This document shows positions 34,062 to 42,990 of a stretch of DNA of 58,767 nt, piece by piece (position 1 is the stretch's first letter; each line of letters opens with the position of its first letter). The notes beneath the pieces are model-generated. The model was not told the DNA's origin and made no database searches. It saw only the letters and a program-made list of their open reading frames with translations. Made by a program: the position numbers and the translations under genes. Origin of the DNA: Spartobacteria bacterium (GTDB taxonomy: Bacteria; Verrucomicrobiota; Verrucomicrobiia; Chthoniobacterales; UBA10450); contig PNAS01000068.1 of assembly GCA_003169695.1 (NCBI GenBank), forward strand, positions 1 to 58,767. The letters run 5' to 3'.

Positions 34062-34394
34062 TCAGAGACCCATGTTCGACAACATCGTAGCGAAACGGCT
34101 CACCCTTCTGAACAGCTCGGGATGTGATTCTTCAAACCCCTGGATTGAAAGACGCAATCCGTGCAGCGCTGTTTCGGCGAGTTGAGGATTCTTCTGCGCG
34201 CGTGAGGCCTCGTGCGCGGACGCATCTGCAAAGCGCGTGATACTCGAGGCCTCTTCGTGATGAGTCTCGGAAAGTGTTTCAATTTCCGATTTCAGTCCCG
34301 CAATCAACTTCAATAGCTCCGCCTTTGTCTCGCTCGGAATATTCCGTGCCGTTTCGATCGTGGACCGGATTGTCGCTATTTGATTTTCGATCAT
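34062..34394 (-). CDS. DUF4404 family coiled-coil protein
   Basis: 110 residues, almost all helical: IATIRSTIETARNIPSETKAELLKLI, then AHEASRAQKNPQLAETALHGLRLSIQGFEESHPEL. The NPQLAETALHGLRxSIxGFEESHP pattern is that of DUF4404. Function unknown; often near stress or envelope genes. Lies 21 bases upstream of the secreted hypothetical gene. Confidence 0.75.
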   Translation of the reverse strand: MIENQIATIRSTIETARNIPSETKAELLKLIAGLKSEIETLSETHHEEASSITRFADASAHEASRAQKNPQLAETALHGLRLSIQGFEESHPELFRRVSRFATMLSNMGL

Positions 34395-34440
34395 GGCGCC
34401 GAGAACGGTGAGCTTCGAACAGGAGCCGCCTTCACGCTGA

Positions 34441-35112
34441 TCACTCCTCCGCCCGTTCGGATGCTTCCGTGAATGTGCGCTTCGTCGAATCCACGTAAAC
34501 CGTGGATTGATCGTAGTTGATACGAGAAACCTTGTCGGTGGACACGATTACTTTCTTGCCAGCGTACCAATGACCGCATTCAACCACGATTTCGCGAATC
34601 ACCCATGTCCTTCCGTCGATCAGGAAATCCGCGATCTCTCCGACCGTCCCATCACTCGCCTCGACTGCGTAACCATTCACAGCGCGTGCGCTTCGAAGAT
34701 GTGAATCGCCCGATTGTTGCTTCGCCTCGCTCCCGGGTGGCGGAGGAACCAGCACCGGATAACCAGCCAAACCCCACAAGGGCATTGATTCGGCGTAATA
34801 AGCATATCCGTAATGCCGGTGATACTCCTCTTCATGTTGGCGTGACACGGGCTTGTGCTCGTCAATGGAGGGACTGTTCTCGATTTGTTGGCGGGTCAGA
34901 TTGACGAGCAGAACTTTTCCTTCGGGATAAAGGTGACCCAGGGCGTGGGGAGAAATAAGCACCAACCGCCCAGCGAGCCACCCACCAGTGTCCGCCACCA
35001 AATAGCGCACGATCCAATTTTTATCATCAAAGTAAAAATCCCTGACGTGCCCGATCTCACCGTCCGACGCCCGTAGTTTCTCCCCGTATCGTTCTTGAAT
35101 GCTCTGTAACAT
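34441..35112 (-). CDS. Protein with two PRC-barrel domains
   Basis: 223 residues with tandem PRC-barrel repeats: ~1-70 (LRASDGEIGHVRDFYFDDKNW, RYLVADTGGWLAGRLVLI) and ~140-205 (YAVEASDGTVGEIADFLIDGRTW, REIVVECGHWYAGKKVIV). Cytoplasmic, no signal. Such proteins occur in many soil bacteria in stress-related clusters; molecular role is unknown. Confidence 0.88.
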   Translation of the reverse strand: MLQSIQERYGEKLRASDGEIGHVRDFYFDDKNWIVRYLVADTGGWLAGRLVLISPHALGHLYPEGKVLLVNLTRQQIENSPSIDEHKPVSRQHEEEYHRHYGYAYYAESMPLWGLAGYPVLVPPPPGSEAKQQSGDSHLRSARAVNGYAVEASDGTVGEIADFLIDGRTWVIREIVVECGHWYAGKKVIVSTDKVSRINYDQSTVYVDSTKRTFTEASERAEE

Positions 35113-35522
35113 AATTTAGCGCCTCTTTAACGGCTAGATTGGGTGAGCTGTGGCGTGTTCGCGCACTCGCGCGGCTGCTATTAGCGATTCGGCGTCGCGG
35201 CAATCCGGCCGAACTCGATTTCGTCCATTTGGTCGGAGACTCTACACGAGGTCATGAAATTACCGCGGGGATTTGTTCAGAATGGAATTCGTCGCGAGCA
35301 AATGGAAAGAAGGCAGGCAAATCATCGATAGTCGAAAAAGAGCGTCAAGGCTCGGGCGATTTCATCGCCTAACGAATTGAAGACGAATCGAGTCGGTGCC
35401 TCTTATCGGCGCGAAGAATTACATGGGTCACCTGCCCGGCTCTGCGATGAGATCGCCTTCAATTGCCGGTGCGCGCCGCATGAATGGTGGCGCCGAGTGC
35501 TCAACCGCAGTAGATCACCTTA
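35113..35522. other. Intergenic region, nothing recognised
   Basis: About 400 bases between the PRC-barrel gene start and the next plus-strand gene. No gene, repeat or clear promoter box found; it should contain the promoter for the minus-strand PRC/DUF4404 group. Confidence 0.4.
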
Positions 35523-35807
35523 ATGATAGCGAAATACAAAATCGAATACGGCATCAAGTTCCACGGGCACACGCAAAATCATGACTATCACACCGATGAC
35601 CCGGTGACGTGCGAGCAATTCCTCTCCGAACTGCTTGAGCGCGGCTTCCAGATCGGCGGCATCTATCATGATGGGGTGGAATTACCAAAAAACGAGAGCG
35701 ACAAAATGATTAAGACCGCCGCTGGAATCTTGGCGACACGGCATCTTTGCGCTGCGCTCGGAATCGACACCGTTGAGGCGAACCACCGTTTCGGTTCGCC
35801 CGCCTAG
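35523..35807 (+). CDS. Hypothetical protein
   Basis: 94 residues: MIAKYKIEYGIKFHGHTQNHDYHTDDPVTCEQFLSELL (in pieces), then GFQIGGIYHDGVELP and a helix KMIKTAAGILATRHLCAALG. The composition and structure pattern look coding, but no family is recognised. Several histidines in the first 30 residues could bind metal. Stands alone. Confidence 0.55.
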   Translation: MIAKYKIEYGIKFHGHTQNHDYHTDDPVTCEQFLSELLERGFQIGGIYHDGVELPKNESDKMIKTAAGILATRHLCAALGIDTVEANHRFGSPA

Positions 35808-35924
35808 CCGCTGCGCAACCGTAACCAGACCGAGAACAAGCTTCTTTTGGGAATTCGCGCGATGGAAGCTTTTGCCAGATGGGCTGTGCTCAAGATCAGT
35901 CACCCGGAATGGGAAAGGGAGGTG

Positions 35925-36407
35925 CTAACAAACCTGTCGCGCATCTTCGCTGCCGCTCGCCCGCTCGACAAACACCCCCAGTTTGTGCCGCGTCGCCTGG
36001 AGACGCTCGGTCAAAACCCTGGCGATCTCCTCCATTAGCTTGTACCCCAACTTCGGGTCTTGAGCGCATTGCTCGCGGACGTCCACGGCGCGGAAGAAAT
36101 TCACCGTAACGCCGCTGATTGCAGTCGCACTGAATTGCCACCGATAGGGCCCCAAAAGCCACGACAATCCCAGCAGTTCGCCGGGACCGATCGTTTGGAT
36201 CGCGACCTTTTTATTACCAGGAAGTTCGTACTCCAGGCTAACCTCACCTTTCTCGATCAAGTAAAAGCCATCGGCAACCTCTCGTTGGCGAAAAATAGAT
36301 TCTCCAAGTCCGAATCGAACCTGTGTCGCAATGGCAGACAACGCTTCAACCTGATCTGGATCAAGCGCCTTTAATAAAGAATGAGTCATTAAACGTTTGG
36401 TCGGCAT
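35925..36407 (-). CDS. Cyclic-nucleotide-binding domain protein lacking a DNA-binding domain
   Basis: About 160 residues from the ATG at 36407 (alternatives at 36389 and upstream). A single cNMP-binding domain: LDPDQVEALSAIATQVRFGLGESIFRQ, FYLIEKGEVSLEYE, IQTIGPGELLGLSWLL, then the C-helix. There is no helix-turn-helix, and the protein ends in KLGVFVERASG. It may act as a small sensor. A decayed relative lies at 32985-33149; a class III cyclase that could supply ligand is at 51172-53175. Confidence 0.78.
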   Translation of the reverse strand: MPTKRLMTHSLLKALDPDQVEALSAIATQVRFGLGESIFRQREVADGFYLIEKGEVSLEYELPGNKKVAIQTIGPGELLGLSWLLGPYRWQFSATAISGVTVNFFRAVDVREQCAQDPKLGYKLMEEIARVLTERLQATRHKLGVFVERASGSEDARQVC

Positions 36408-36470
36408 AGGCAAGGTTAGTGAAGGCTGGACGACTCTTGCAGTTTTTTCGAAATTACTATGCTCATTTGA

Positions 36471-36692
36471 TTGCAGCCAAGCAAACTCGCCACGTCGCCG
36501 GGGATCGCCGCTCAGGTCGAGAAGATACAAGCCGAGATTCGGCAGGATGGCGAGAGTCGCGTGGGGTGCGAAGAGTTGGGCCTGCTATGCCCTGACAAGG
36601 TTTCAGACGCCCGAGGATTGAACGGGATAGCACAGATCGCGGAGTGGGAACGCTGGACCTTCAAATATCTGTCGGATGGCAGCGTACGATGA
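36471..36692 (+). pseudogene. Degenerate dispersed coding repeat (partner of 26877-27050)
   Basis: A 73-residue frame without a normal start (opens with TTG) reads GIAAQVEKIQAEIRQDGESRVG then VSDARGLNGIAQIAEW and ERWTFKYLSDGSVR before a stop. DNA and protein match the 3' half of the minus-strand frame at 26877-27317. This copy retains the better 3' reading frame but lacks an N-terminal half. Confidence 0.55.
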
Positions 36693-36773
36693 ATCCGTCG
36701 ACGAGGATCGAGCATCATCCTGGAAGCGTGCCGCACGCCTCCACCGAGCCGGTCGAAAAAGGAACGGCGCCCA

Positions 36774-36962
36774 TCACGTAAACCGCGCCGCTGCCGCTGT
36801 TGATCGCATCGCTTCGAGCGAATTCAGCAGCAGGTTCATGATCACCTGCTGGAGATGAACCGGGTCGGCCGCTACCGAAAGCTGTCGGGAGTCCGCGCTT
36901 TTTCGGACAAGATGATGAATGCCTTTGCGTTCGCGGTGCAACAGCCCGTCTATTGCGGCCAA
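36774..36962 (-). pseudogene. Internal fragment of a sensor histidine kinase
   Basis: The minus-strand frame contains VAADPVHLQQVIMNLLLNSLEAM, the N-box of a kinase ATPase domain (read in two parts), then breaks down. No H-box upstream in frame and no D or G boxes downstream. It lies in a 680-base gene-poor gap between the cNMP-binding protein and nnrS. Confidence 0.75.
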
Positions 36963-37210
36963 GTTTCGCGCAGGGATCGCAGCTGCGCGACGAATGATCT
37001 AGATTTCGACGAGGCGACGCGCCTCTCCCCTGGCGGGCATTCAAGCAGGCGCTCAGAGGAAATGCCGGCGATCGCGCATCTCGACGGAGGCGGATCAACA
37101 CCAGTCCGCCGAAAGTGAAAAGGCGCTACGCGCCCGCGTTCCGCTTCACTCACATTCGCGGGCCAACCTTCGCGTTTGAGATTTCTTGGTAAAACCGGTT
37201 TGCTGGAGCA

Positions 37211-38374
37211 ATGCAGAATCACGGGCGCTCGATCGGATTGTTTTGCGCGGAGCCATTCCGGATCTTCTTTCCAGTTGGACTCTTGCTAGGGATGGCTGGC
37301 GTATTGCTCTGGCCGTTGTTCTATCTCGGCGCCAGCATCGCGTATCCGAGCGTGGCTCATGCGCGGATCATGATCGAAGGCTTCATGGCGTCGTTCATCT
37401 TTGGGTTTCTTGGAACGGCCGGTCCGCGACTCACGTCGACCCGCCCCTTCGCGCTCCCAGAAACCGCAGCCATTTTCACTCTGGACCTGCTCGCGGCGGG
37501 ACTCCACCTTGGCGGAGCGCATCGCGCGGGTGACATATGCTTCCTCGGTTGTCTGCTTTTCTTTGTGCGAACGATCGGAATCCGGTTTTACGAACGCAAG
37601 GACTGTCCGCCGCCGAACTTCGCGCTTGTCGCGATGGGACTTCTCAGCGGAATTGGGGGCACGGTGTTGGTGGCTTATGCGGAAACGGCGCAATATTCAC
37701 GCGGTTACCAATTCGGCAGCGCGTTACTAAACCAATGTTTCGTGCTCCTGCCGATCCTGGGAGTCGCGCCATTTTTTTTGGAGCGCTTGCTCGATTTGCC
37801 GCGACCGGACTTGCCGGAATCGCGCGCTTTCCCACCAGGCTGGTTCGCTCAGGCTGCCGTCGCTGCGACAATCGGAATAGTGATTGCCGGATCGTTCTTG
37901 CTGGAGATTTTCGGCTTCGGAGAAATCGGCGCCTGGACGCGTTCGGCGGCCATAGTGATTTATCTGGCCGCGAAAATGCCTTTTCGGGGACGGAACTTTT
38001 TGGCGAATTGTTTGCGCGTCGGAATCATCACGACCGCGATCGGGTTCACGGTCGTGGCATTTTTCCCCGGCTACCGTGTGGGTGCGCTGCACATTGTTTT
38101 TATCACCGGCTTTACCCTGATCGCGTTTGCTGTCGCGATTCGCGTCGTCTTCGGGCACGGCGGACGGACGGATCTTCTCCAGAAACCACTCCTGTTCTTT
38201 ATCGCCACGGTCGTTTTGCTCTTCCTGGCCATGATCTCCCGCTTCACCGCGGACCTGACGCCGGGGGTGCGCATCCTGCACTTGTTAAGCGCCGCGATTT
38301 GCTGGCTCGTCGCGGCGTTCATCTGGATGGTGAAAGTGATCCCGAAAGTGGCGACGGCGGACCCGGAAGATTGA
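37211..38374 (+). CDS. nnrS: NnrS family membrane protein
   Basis: 387 residues with about twelve hydrophobic helices. It opens with the family's PFRIFFPVG and contains HARIMIEGFMASFIFGFLGTAGPRL (in parts), the NnrS hallmark with conserved His and Glu. NnrS proteins are haem- and copper-containing membrane proteins linked to nitric oxide stress during denitrification. It is transcribed away from the nos gene group but adjoins its Crp/Fnr regulator, consistent with a role in nitrogen oxide metabolism. Confidence 0.93.
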   Translation: MQNHGRSIGLFCAEPFRIFFPVGLLLGMAGVLLWPLFYLGASIAYPSVAHARIMIEGFMASFIFGFLGTAGPRLTSTRPFALPETAAIFTLDLLAAGLHLGGAHRAGDICFLGCLLFFVRTIGIRFYERKDCPPPNFALVAMGLLSGIGGTVLVAYAETAQYSRGYQFGSALLNQCFVLLPILGVAPFFLERLLDLPRPDLPESRAFPPGWFAQAAVAATIGIVIAGSFLLEIFGFGEIGAWTRSAAIVIYLAAKMPFRGRNFLANCLRVGIITTAIGFTVVAFFPGYRVGALHIVFITGFTLIAFAVAIRVVFGHGGRTDLLQKPLLFFIATVVLLFLAMISRFTADLTPGVRILHLLSAAICWLVAAFIWMVKVIPKVATADPED

Positions 38375-38482
38375 AGGAGCGCGAACTATTATGTAGTCAC
38401 GGCGATCTGATACCGCGTCTCACGCTGGACCGGGGCGCCCGAGCAGAGCGGCGCGGCTACGGGTGCCGGCATGCGCGCGCAG

Positions 38483-39205
38483 TTACAGCTCACCCAAGTT
38501 TTGTTGCAGCAGCTTTTGCAGCTCGCGTGGCTTGGTTAGGGTGATCGTGTTGCCTTTGACGCGAAGCAGTTTTTGATCGCGAAATTTGGCGAGCGTGCGC
38601 GAAAGCGTTTCACTGGTCGTGCCCATCTCCGCCGCCAGGACGCGCTTGGTCCGGTCGAGCTGGACAATCGCCGGCCCGATGGGCAGAGGACGCGAACAGT
38701 GTTTCAACAGCCAATTTGCCAGACGCGTTTCCATGTCCTTGAGCGTCAGATCGTCGAGCAATCCGACGAGCACGCGTAAATGCTGGCTCATCGATCCGAG
38801 CATCCGCAGCGCGAGTGCCGGGCGGTGGCACAGCAATTCGACGAAATCCGATTTCGGCACGAGCAACACCATCGCCGGCTCGGTCGCGCGCGCGTTTGCG
38901 GGATAACCCGTATCAGTGGCGAGCGATGCTTCCGCGAACGATTCGATCGGCCGAAATAAATGAATTGTCTGCTCTTTCCCGGCGGCGCTGACGCGATGGA
39001 CGTTGATCGCGCCTTTCTGCACAATGTAAAAACCTTCGGAACGTGCGCCTTCGCGGAAAAGGTAATCGCCTTTCCCGAGATTCTTTGAAACCGTAAACGC
39101 CGCGATCGCGGAGATGTCGGCTGCTGGCAGTCCGACGAAAAGCTGGCAGCTTCGCAGCGTGTTCTCGATCACGAGCTGCCTGAATTTCCCGCCGTCCAGC
39201 GACAT
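38483..39205 (-). CDS. Crp/Fnr-family regulator, likely NnrR/DNR-type
   Basis: 240 residues: cNMP-type sensor fold (LFVGLPAADISAIAAF, GDYLFREGARSEGFYIVQKG), dimer helix, and a C-terminal winged helix (TKRVLAAEMGTTSETLSRTLAKFRDQ). There is no N-terminal Fnr-type cysteine cluster, so it is not an oxygen-labile Fnr; DNR/NnrR-type NO sensors look like this. It sits in the nos locus and the perfect TTGAT-N4-ATCAA site at 45472-45485 is the predicted binding sequence for this family. Confidence 0.9.
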   Translation of the reverse strand: MSLDGGKFRQLVIENTLRSCQLFVGLPAADISAIAAFTVSKNLGKGDYLFREGARSEGFYIVQKGAINVHRVSAAGKEQTIHLFRPIESFAEASLATDTGYPANARATEPAMVLLVPKSDFVELLCHRPALALRMLGSMSQHLRVLVGLLDDLTLKDMETRLANWLLKHCSRPLPIGPAIVQLDRTKRVLAAEMGTTSETLSRTLAKFRDQKLLRVKGNTITLTKPRELQKLLQQNLGEL

Positions 39206-39229
39206 GGCTGGAGGATAGCGACGCGCTCG

Positions 39230-39466
39230 TTACTCGTCCCGCCAAAAATGTGTGATCCACCCGCTGCCGGGCTGTCGCTCCACGCGCGACCGAAACCCTT
39301 CGTTGCCCAGTTTTTCGATTAATGGCGACGGCAGAAATGGCGCCACGACAGAGAGACCTTCGCCGGGCTGCAGCGCATCGACCGTCGTGCGAATCCTCGA
39401 GAACGGATCATCGCCGCGAGCGAGGATCGGCCGGATATCCAGAAGCTTGAACTTCGGCACGTTCAT
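39230..39466 (-). CDS. DUF2249 family small protein
   Basis: 78 residues: LLDIRPILARGDDPFSRIRTTVDALQPGEGL then PSPLIEKLGNEGFRSRVERQ and GWITHFWRDE. The 'D-R-P-P-x-P'-like opening and TusA-like layout are those of DUF2249, commonly found with denitrification genes. It overlaps the nosY stop (ATGA), so it is the last gene of the nos group. Sulfur or redox partner function is unproven. Confidence 0.85.
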   Translation of the reverse strand: MNVPKFKLLDIRPILARGDDPFSRIRTTVDALQPGEGLSVVAPFLPSPLIEKLGNEGFRSRVERQPGSGWITHFWRDE

Positions 39467-40263
39467 TCCTCCCATCGATTGAGCCGCAGGCCGGCGATCT
39501 TCAGCAAAGCGCCCGACCAGAAAATTGCGATCGCTGCAAACCACGCGCCGGCGTGTTCGATCCACCAATTCGCGAGCGGCGTTTTGTTCGCGGCTTCCGC
39601 CGGGATTTGCTGCAGTGCAAAGAGCGCTTCGATACGAAATGCATCGAGTGGGTTGAACATCAACGCGGCAACCCAGAGATCCGGCACGTTCTGCATAACA
39701 GGCCAGCGTGCGGCGAAGAGCGCCACCAGATCGACGCCGAACAACAAGAACAGCCATGCGCTTACGCCGACGATCAACGCCTGCGCGCGGTCGTGCGCGA
39801 AAAAGCCGGCTACCAATCCGCACGCGATGAAGACAGCCGCCAGGAGCAGCGTCTGCACGTAAAGAGGCGCAAGCGTCGCCGCCGAACTGGTGAAGAGCGC
39901 TGGCAAGAAAAGGAGCAGGAGCACGCCGCCAAAGATCGACGACAGCGCACAGAATTTTCCTATCACGTACGCCCCTCGCGCCACCGGTTGGGTAAACAAG
40001 AGCGGCCACTCTTCGCGTTCGCCTTGCGCGCTGCTGACGCCCGCCAGGAGGGAAAATAGTGAAACAAAATAGAGCGCGATTTGGAGAATGAAAAAGCCGA
40101 CGGCGCTTCCATCCTCGCTGAAAACTAGGGCCGCAATTCCACCGAGCAGCGCGAGCGCGCAAAAGACTTGGAAGTAGCGATTGATCAGCGCGGCGCGAAA
40201 TTCGCGCGCGAGGATCGCGTGGAGAGGGCCTCTCTCAAAGAGCGGCGCTAGGGCGAGATTCAT
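39463..40263 (-). CDS. nosY: ABC transporter permease NosY
   Basis: 266 residues with six predicted membrane helices and the ABC-2-type layout, including EREEWPLLFTQPVARGAYVIGKF after the second helix, typical of NosY. With NosF and NosD it forms the complex that supplies sulfur and assists Cu-Z centre maturation of NosZ. Its start lies inside the 3' end of nosF (29-base overlap). Confidence 0.92.
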   Translation of the reverse strand: MNLALAPLFERGPLHAILAREFRAALINRYFQVFCALALLGGIAALVFSEDGSAVGFFILQIALYFVSLFSLLAGVSSAQGEREEWPLLFTQPVARGAYVIGKFCALSSIFGGVLLLLFLPALFTSSAATLAPLYVQTLLLAAVFIACGLVAGFFAHDRAQALIVGVSAWLFLLFGVDLVALFAARWPVMQNVPDLWVAALMFNPLDAFRIEALFALQQIPAEAANKTPLANWWIEHAGAWFAAIAIFWSGALLKIAGLRLNRWEE

Positions 40264-40966
40264 GTGGAGGATAGTTGATCAGAGTCGCGGCGGTTGACTT
40301 CACTTCGTCGAAATCGTGTGGCAAATCCGTCGGATCGAGTTCGCACTCGATCGCGCCATCGCGGCAAAGCAGGCAACGGTCCGCGACGTTGTTCCACTCG
40401 GCCACGAGATGCGTGGTGACCAGCACCGTCTTCCCGTGTTGTGACTCGAAATGAAGCGTCTCCTGCAAGCGTTTCCGCCAACCGGGATCGAGACTGAGTC
40501 CCGGCTCGTCGAGCAGCAACACCGGTGCATCGGCGAGCAGCAGGAGCGCGAGACCGAGTCGCTGCCGCGTGCCGCCCGAAAGCGCACCGGTCGGGACCTG
40601 AGCAAAATCGTCCAGCTCCGTAAGCCCGATCACCAACCCGCAGCGGTCCGGCGGAACTCCGCGCAGTCGCGCGTAAAAACGGAGCACTTCAGTGCAAGTG
40701 AGACGTGGATGAAAACTGGGGCTTTGCGGAAGGTACGCAAGTGATCGTTGTGCATTGACTCGCTCGGTTACGACGTTGAAGTCGTTCAGCTGGACGCGTC
40801 CGGCGTCTGGTCGAATCAAGCCGGCGAGCACTTTTATCAACGTGCTTTTTCCGGCGCCATTGGGTCCGACCAAGAGCGTGATCTTGCCCGGACTCGCCTG
40901 TAGCGAAATTCCGCGCAGAACCAGCTTCCGGCCGTAACTTTTCGTCAGGCTCTCGGTCGCAATCAT
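40235..40966 (-). CDS. nosF: ABC transporter ATP-binding protein NosF
   Basis: 243 residues from the ATG at 40966, which overlaps the nosD stop by four bases. Walker A GPNGAGKST (34-42), signature LSGGTRQRLG (129-138), Walker B LLLLDEP (~149-155). Energises the NosDFY complex needed to build the NosZ copper site. The C-terminal ~40 residues (DPTDLPHDFDEVKSTAATL) are slightly extended. Confidence 0.93.
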   Translation of the reverse strand: MIATESLTKSYGRKLVLRGISLQASPGKITLLVGPNGAGKSTLIKVLAGLIRPDAGRVQLNDFNVVTERVNAQRSLAYLPQSPSFHPRLTCTEVLRFYARLRGVPPDRCGLVIGLTELDDFAQVPTGALSGGTRQRLGLALLLLADAPVLLLDEPGLSLDPGWRKRLQETLHFESQHGKTVLVTTHLVAEWNNVADRCLLCRDGAIECELDPTDLPHDFDEVKSTAATLINYPPHESRPSAAL

Positions 40967-42294
40967 CGCTCGCTCGGCAAAGCAGCTTTCGCGATTCGTT
41001 GTGCGCGAAGCTTCCAAAATCGTGACGTTAGTGGAGCTGGATCTTCAATCGAGCTGATTCCGGGAATCACCGCGCGCTCATTCGCAAAGCGCAGCAGTTT
41101 CGCCGCCGGACTGTCGGAGAGAAATGCAATCACGGGAAAATCCCGGCGGAGAATCCCGAACAGATCGAGTTCCCGATGTGCGAAGTCACCGATTCCATCC
41201 TGGTTGAGATCGAGTTCAGAGGCGCTATCCCAAAAATTGCCCACACCATTCACGGCCCACTTGTTGCCGGAACCTTCCAGCACACCGGTCTCGACCGGGT
41301 GCAGATTGCGCGCAAAAATGTTTTCAGTGAATGAATTCTCGTCGGAGTTCGAACCGAATTTCAGGCCGATGTAATTATTGCGGACGCGATTCCCGATGAC
41401 CTGGTTCCCGTTGCACTGATTAAACGAAAGACCGACCGCGTTCTTCTCGAGCTCGTTCGCTTCGAATCGACTGCGATCGGTTGATTGAATGATGAGACCG
41501 TAGGCGCGGAGGCCGCGATTATTGACGAAGTGATTCCCACGAACAATCAGCTCTTTCGAGAACATGATCGCCGCGCCGGCGGCATTTTCCGCGAAGATGT
41601 TGTTCTCGAAAACGTTTCCGTCGGAATACATGTAGTGCAGTCCGTAGCGCGTGTGATGCACCACGTTGTTTTCAACACGCGAATTGTTCGTAAAAGAGAA
41701 ATAGATGCCGTCGCGCGTCTCGCTGATGTCGTTTCCGCGGATCAAAACATCCTCGCAATTCCACTGGTGAATGCCGTTACCACGCCGATTAGCGACGAGC
41801 GTGGTGTCGCAGTTTTCCGCGCTTTGCCCGATGCCTTTTTCAACCGGCTCGGCCGAAGGGGAGATTGTCGTTTTCCCTTCGATGCGGTTATTGAGAATTC
41901 GCGCGCCGGAGACTTTCTTGAGATAGATGCCGTGCAGCGAATTGGCGATCGTGTTGTCCTCGATCGTCGCGCGATTCCCGGTAACGAAGACCGCCGCATC
42001 GTCGTCCGACAGATTCAATCCGGAGCCGGTGATTCGGAGTCCAGCCACTGTGACATCATCGGCCGCGATGGCGACGACTTTGCCGGCGCCGTTTCCACGA
42101 ATCTCGGCTCCGGGTTGGCCGATGAGGGTCAGCGGTTTGTTGATGGCGATTGAACCGTGTGTTCCAGCTCCGATGCAGATTATCTCGTTAGGCGTAGCTG
42201 CATCGATGCGTTCTTGCAGCGTCGCGGTAAGAACGGTTGTCGTTAGGCAAAGGATCGCGCCAATGATCAGGGGAGCGCGAAAAGACGCCGTCAC
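40963..42294 (-). CDS. nosD: Periplasmic copper-processing protein NosD
   Basis: 443 residues from a GTG at 42294 overlapping the upstream TGA. Signal peptide (APLIIGAILCLTTTVLTA), then a right-handed beta-helix of PbH1 repeats, for example HGIYLKKVSGARILNN, DGIYFSFTNNSRVENN and YGLHYMYSDGNVFENN, all typical NosD repeats including the HYMYS motif. Acts with NosF and NosY in maturation of the NosZ Cu-Z site. Full length. Confidence 0.94.
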   Translation of the reverse strand: MTASFRAPLIIGAILCLTTTVLTATLQERIDAATPNEIICIGAGTHGSIAINKPLTLIGQPGAEIRGNGAGKVVAIAADDVTVAGLRITGSGLNLSDDDAAVFVTGNRATIEDNTIANSLHGIYLKKVSGARILNNRIEGKTTISPSAEPVEKGIGQSAENCDTTLVANRRGNGIHQWNCEDVLIRGNDISETRDGIYFSFTNNSRVENNVVHHTRYGLHYMYSDGNVFENNIFAENAAGAAIMFSKELIVRGNHFVNNRGLRAYGLIIQSTDRSRFEANELEKNAVGLSFNQCNGNQVIGNRVRNNYIGLKFGSNSDENSFTENIFARNLHPVETGVLEGSGNKWAVNGVGNFWDSASELDLNQDGIGDFAHRELDLFGILRRDFPVIAFLSDSPAAKLLRFANERAVIPGISSIEDPAPLTSRFWKLRAQRIAKAALPSER

Positions 42295-42929
42295 GCGGCC
42301 ACCTCCTCCTTGCGCGAGAACCAGCCGGCGAGCACGATGAGCAACACCGAAAAACAAAGCAGGTACGCACCGAGTTGCGGGTAACTGGATTCGCGGAAAT
42401 TTGCGATTTGCTTCGTGCCCAGCAACAGCGGCGTGAACGGCGTGATGTGCATCGGCGCGTGCGGATCGAGATTGTGCCCATAGGTGTAGAGCCGGTACCA
42501 GAATGATCCGATCGAGAAGATTCCAAAGTAACAGTAAACAACGAATAGATCGACGACGTTGCCCATTTGTCCGAAAACGACCGATCGGAGAATCATCAGC
42601 GTAATTAAACCGAAGATGAACGGCATCCAGCGCATCTCCAGAAAATCCGCCTGCACAATCGGCGCCATGCCGATGTAGTGATTCAGGTTGTTGATTTCGA
42701 CCAAGTGCTGTCCGTGTAATCCGCCGCCGACGATTTTGTAGCTGGAGATAAACAAATCGAGACCGTCGGAGTACTGCGGTGCGACGAGATGCATTTTCCA
42801 GAGTGGGTAAAACAGTGCCGTAGCGATCGTCGCCGCGGCCGCAAGCAGCAGCAGCCGCGACCAAAGATTCAGCGGGCGCGCGAGAAAGCGGAACTCGCGT
42901 CGCAGAAGGTTCGTTAACTTTTTCTTCAT
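42291..42929 (-). CDS. NosB-like membrane protein of clade II nos clusters
   Basis: 212 residues with about five membrane helices and two extracytoplasmic loops. The stretch INNLNHYIGMAPIVQADFLEMRWMPF is strongly patterned and recalls the membrane protein encoded after nosZ in clade II clusters (called NosB in some species). Several His and Met residues (HYIGM, HAPMH) could handle copper. Located between nosZ and nosD and overlapping nosD. Name assigned from position and pattern only. Confidence 0.7.
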   Translation of the reverse strand: MKKKLTNLLRREFRFLARPLNLWSRLLLLAAAATIATALFYPLWKMHLVAPQYSDGLDLFISSYKIVGGGLHGQHLVEINNLNHYIGMAPIVQADFLEMRWMPFIFGLITLMILRSVVFGQMGNVVDLFVVYCYFGIFSIGSFWYRLYTYGHNLDPHAPMHITPFTPLLLGTKQIANFRESSYPQLGAYLLCFSVLLIVLAGWFSRKEEVAA

Positions 42930-42945
42930 AAACCCAGCGACCTAA

Positions 42946-42977
42946 CGAGGCTGAAGTTTGTTCGTTTCCCAGCCTCG
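42946..42977 (-). terminator. Intercistronic hairpin between nosZ and the NosB-like gene
   Basis: CGAGGCTG (42946-42953) pairs exactly with CAGCCTCG (42970-42977) around a 16-base loop, in the 61-base gap after nosZ. No T run follows, so it may stabilise nosZ mRNA or lower downstream expression rather than terminate. Confidence 0.4.
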
Positions 42978-42990
42978 CAGGAACGATTCG

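Noticed and set aside
42295..42864. N-terminal extension of the NosD reading frame to ~633 residues
   Set aside because: The extra part overlaps the NosB-like gene in another frame and lacks a signal peptide; the GTG at 42294 gives a normal exported NosD with a GTGA overlap.
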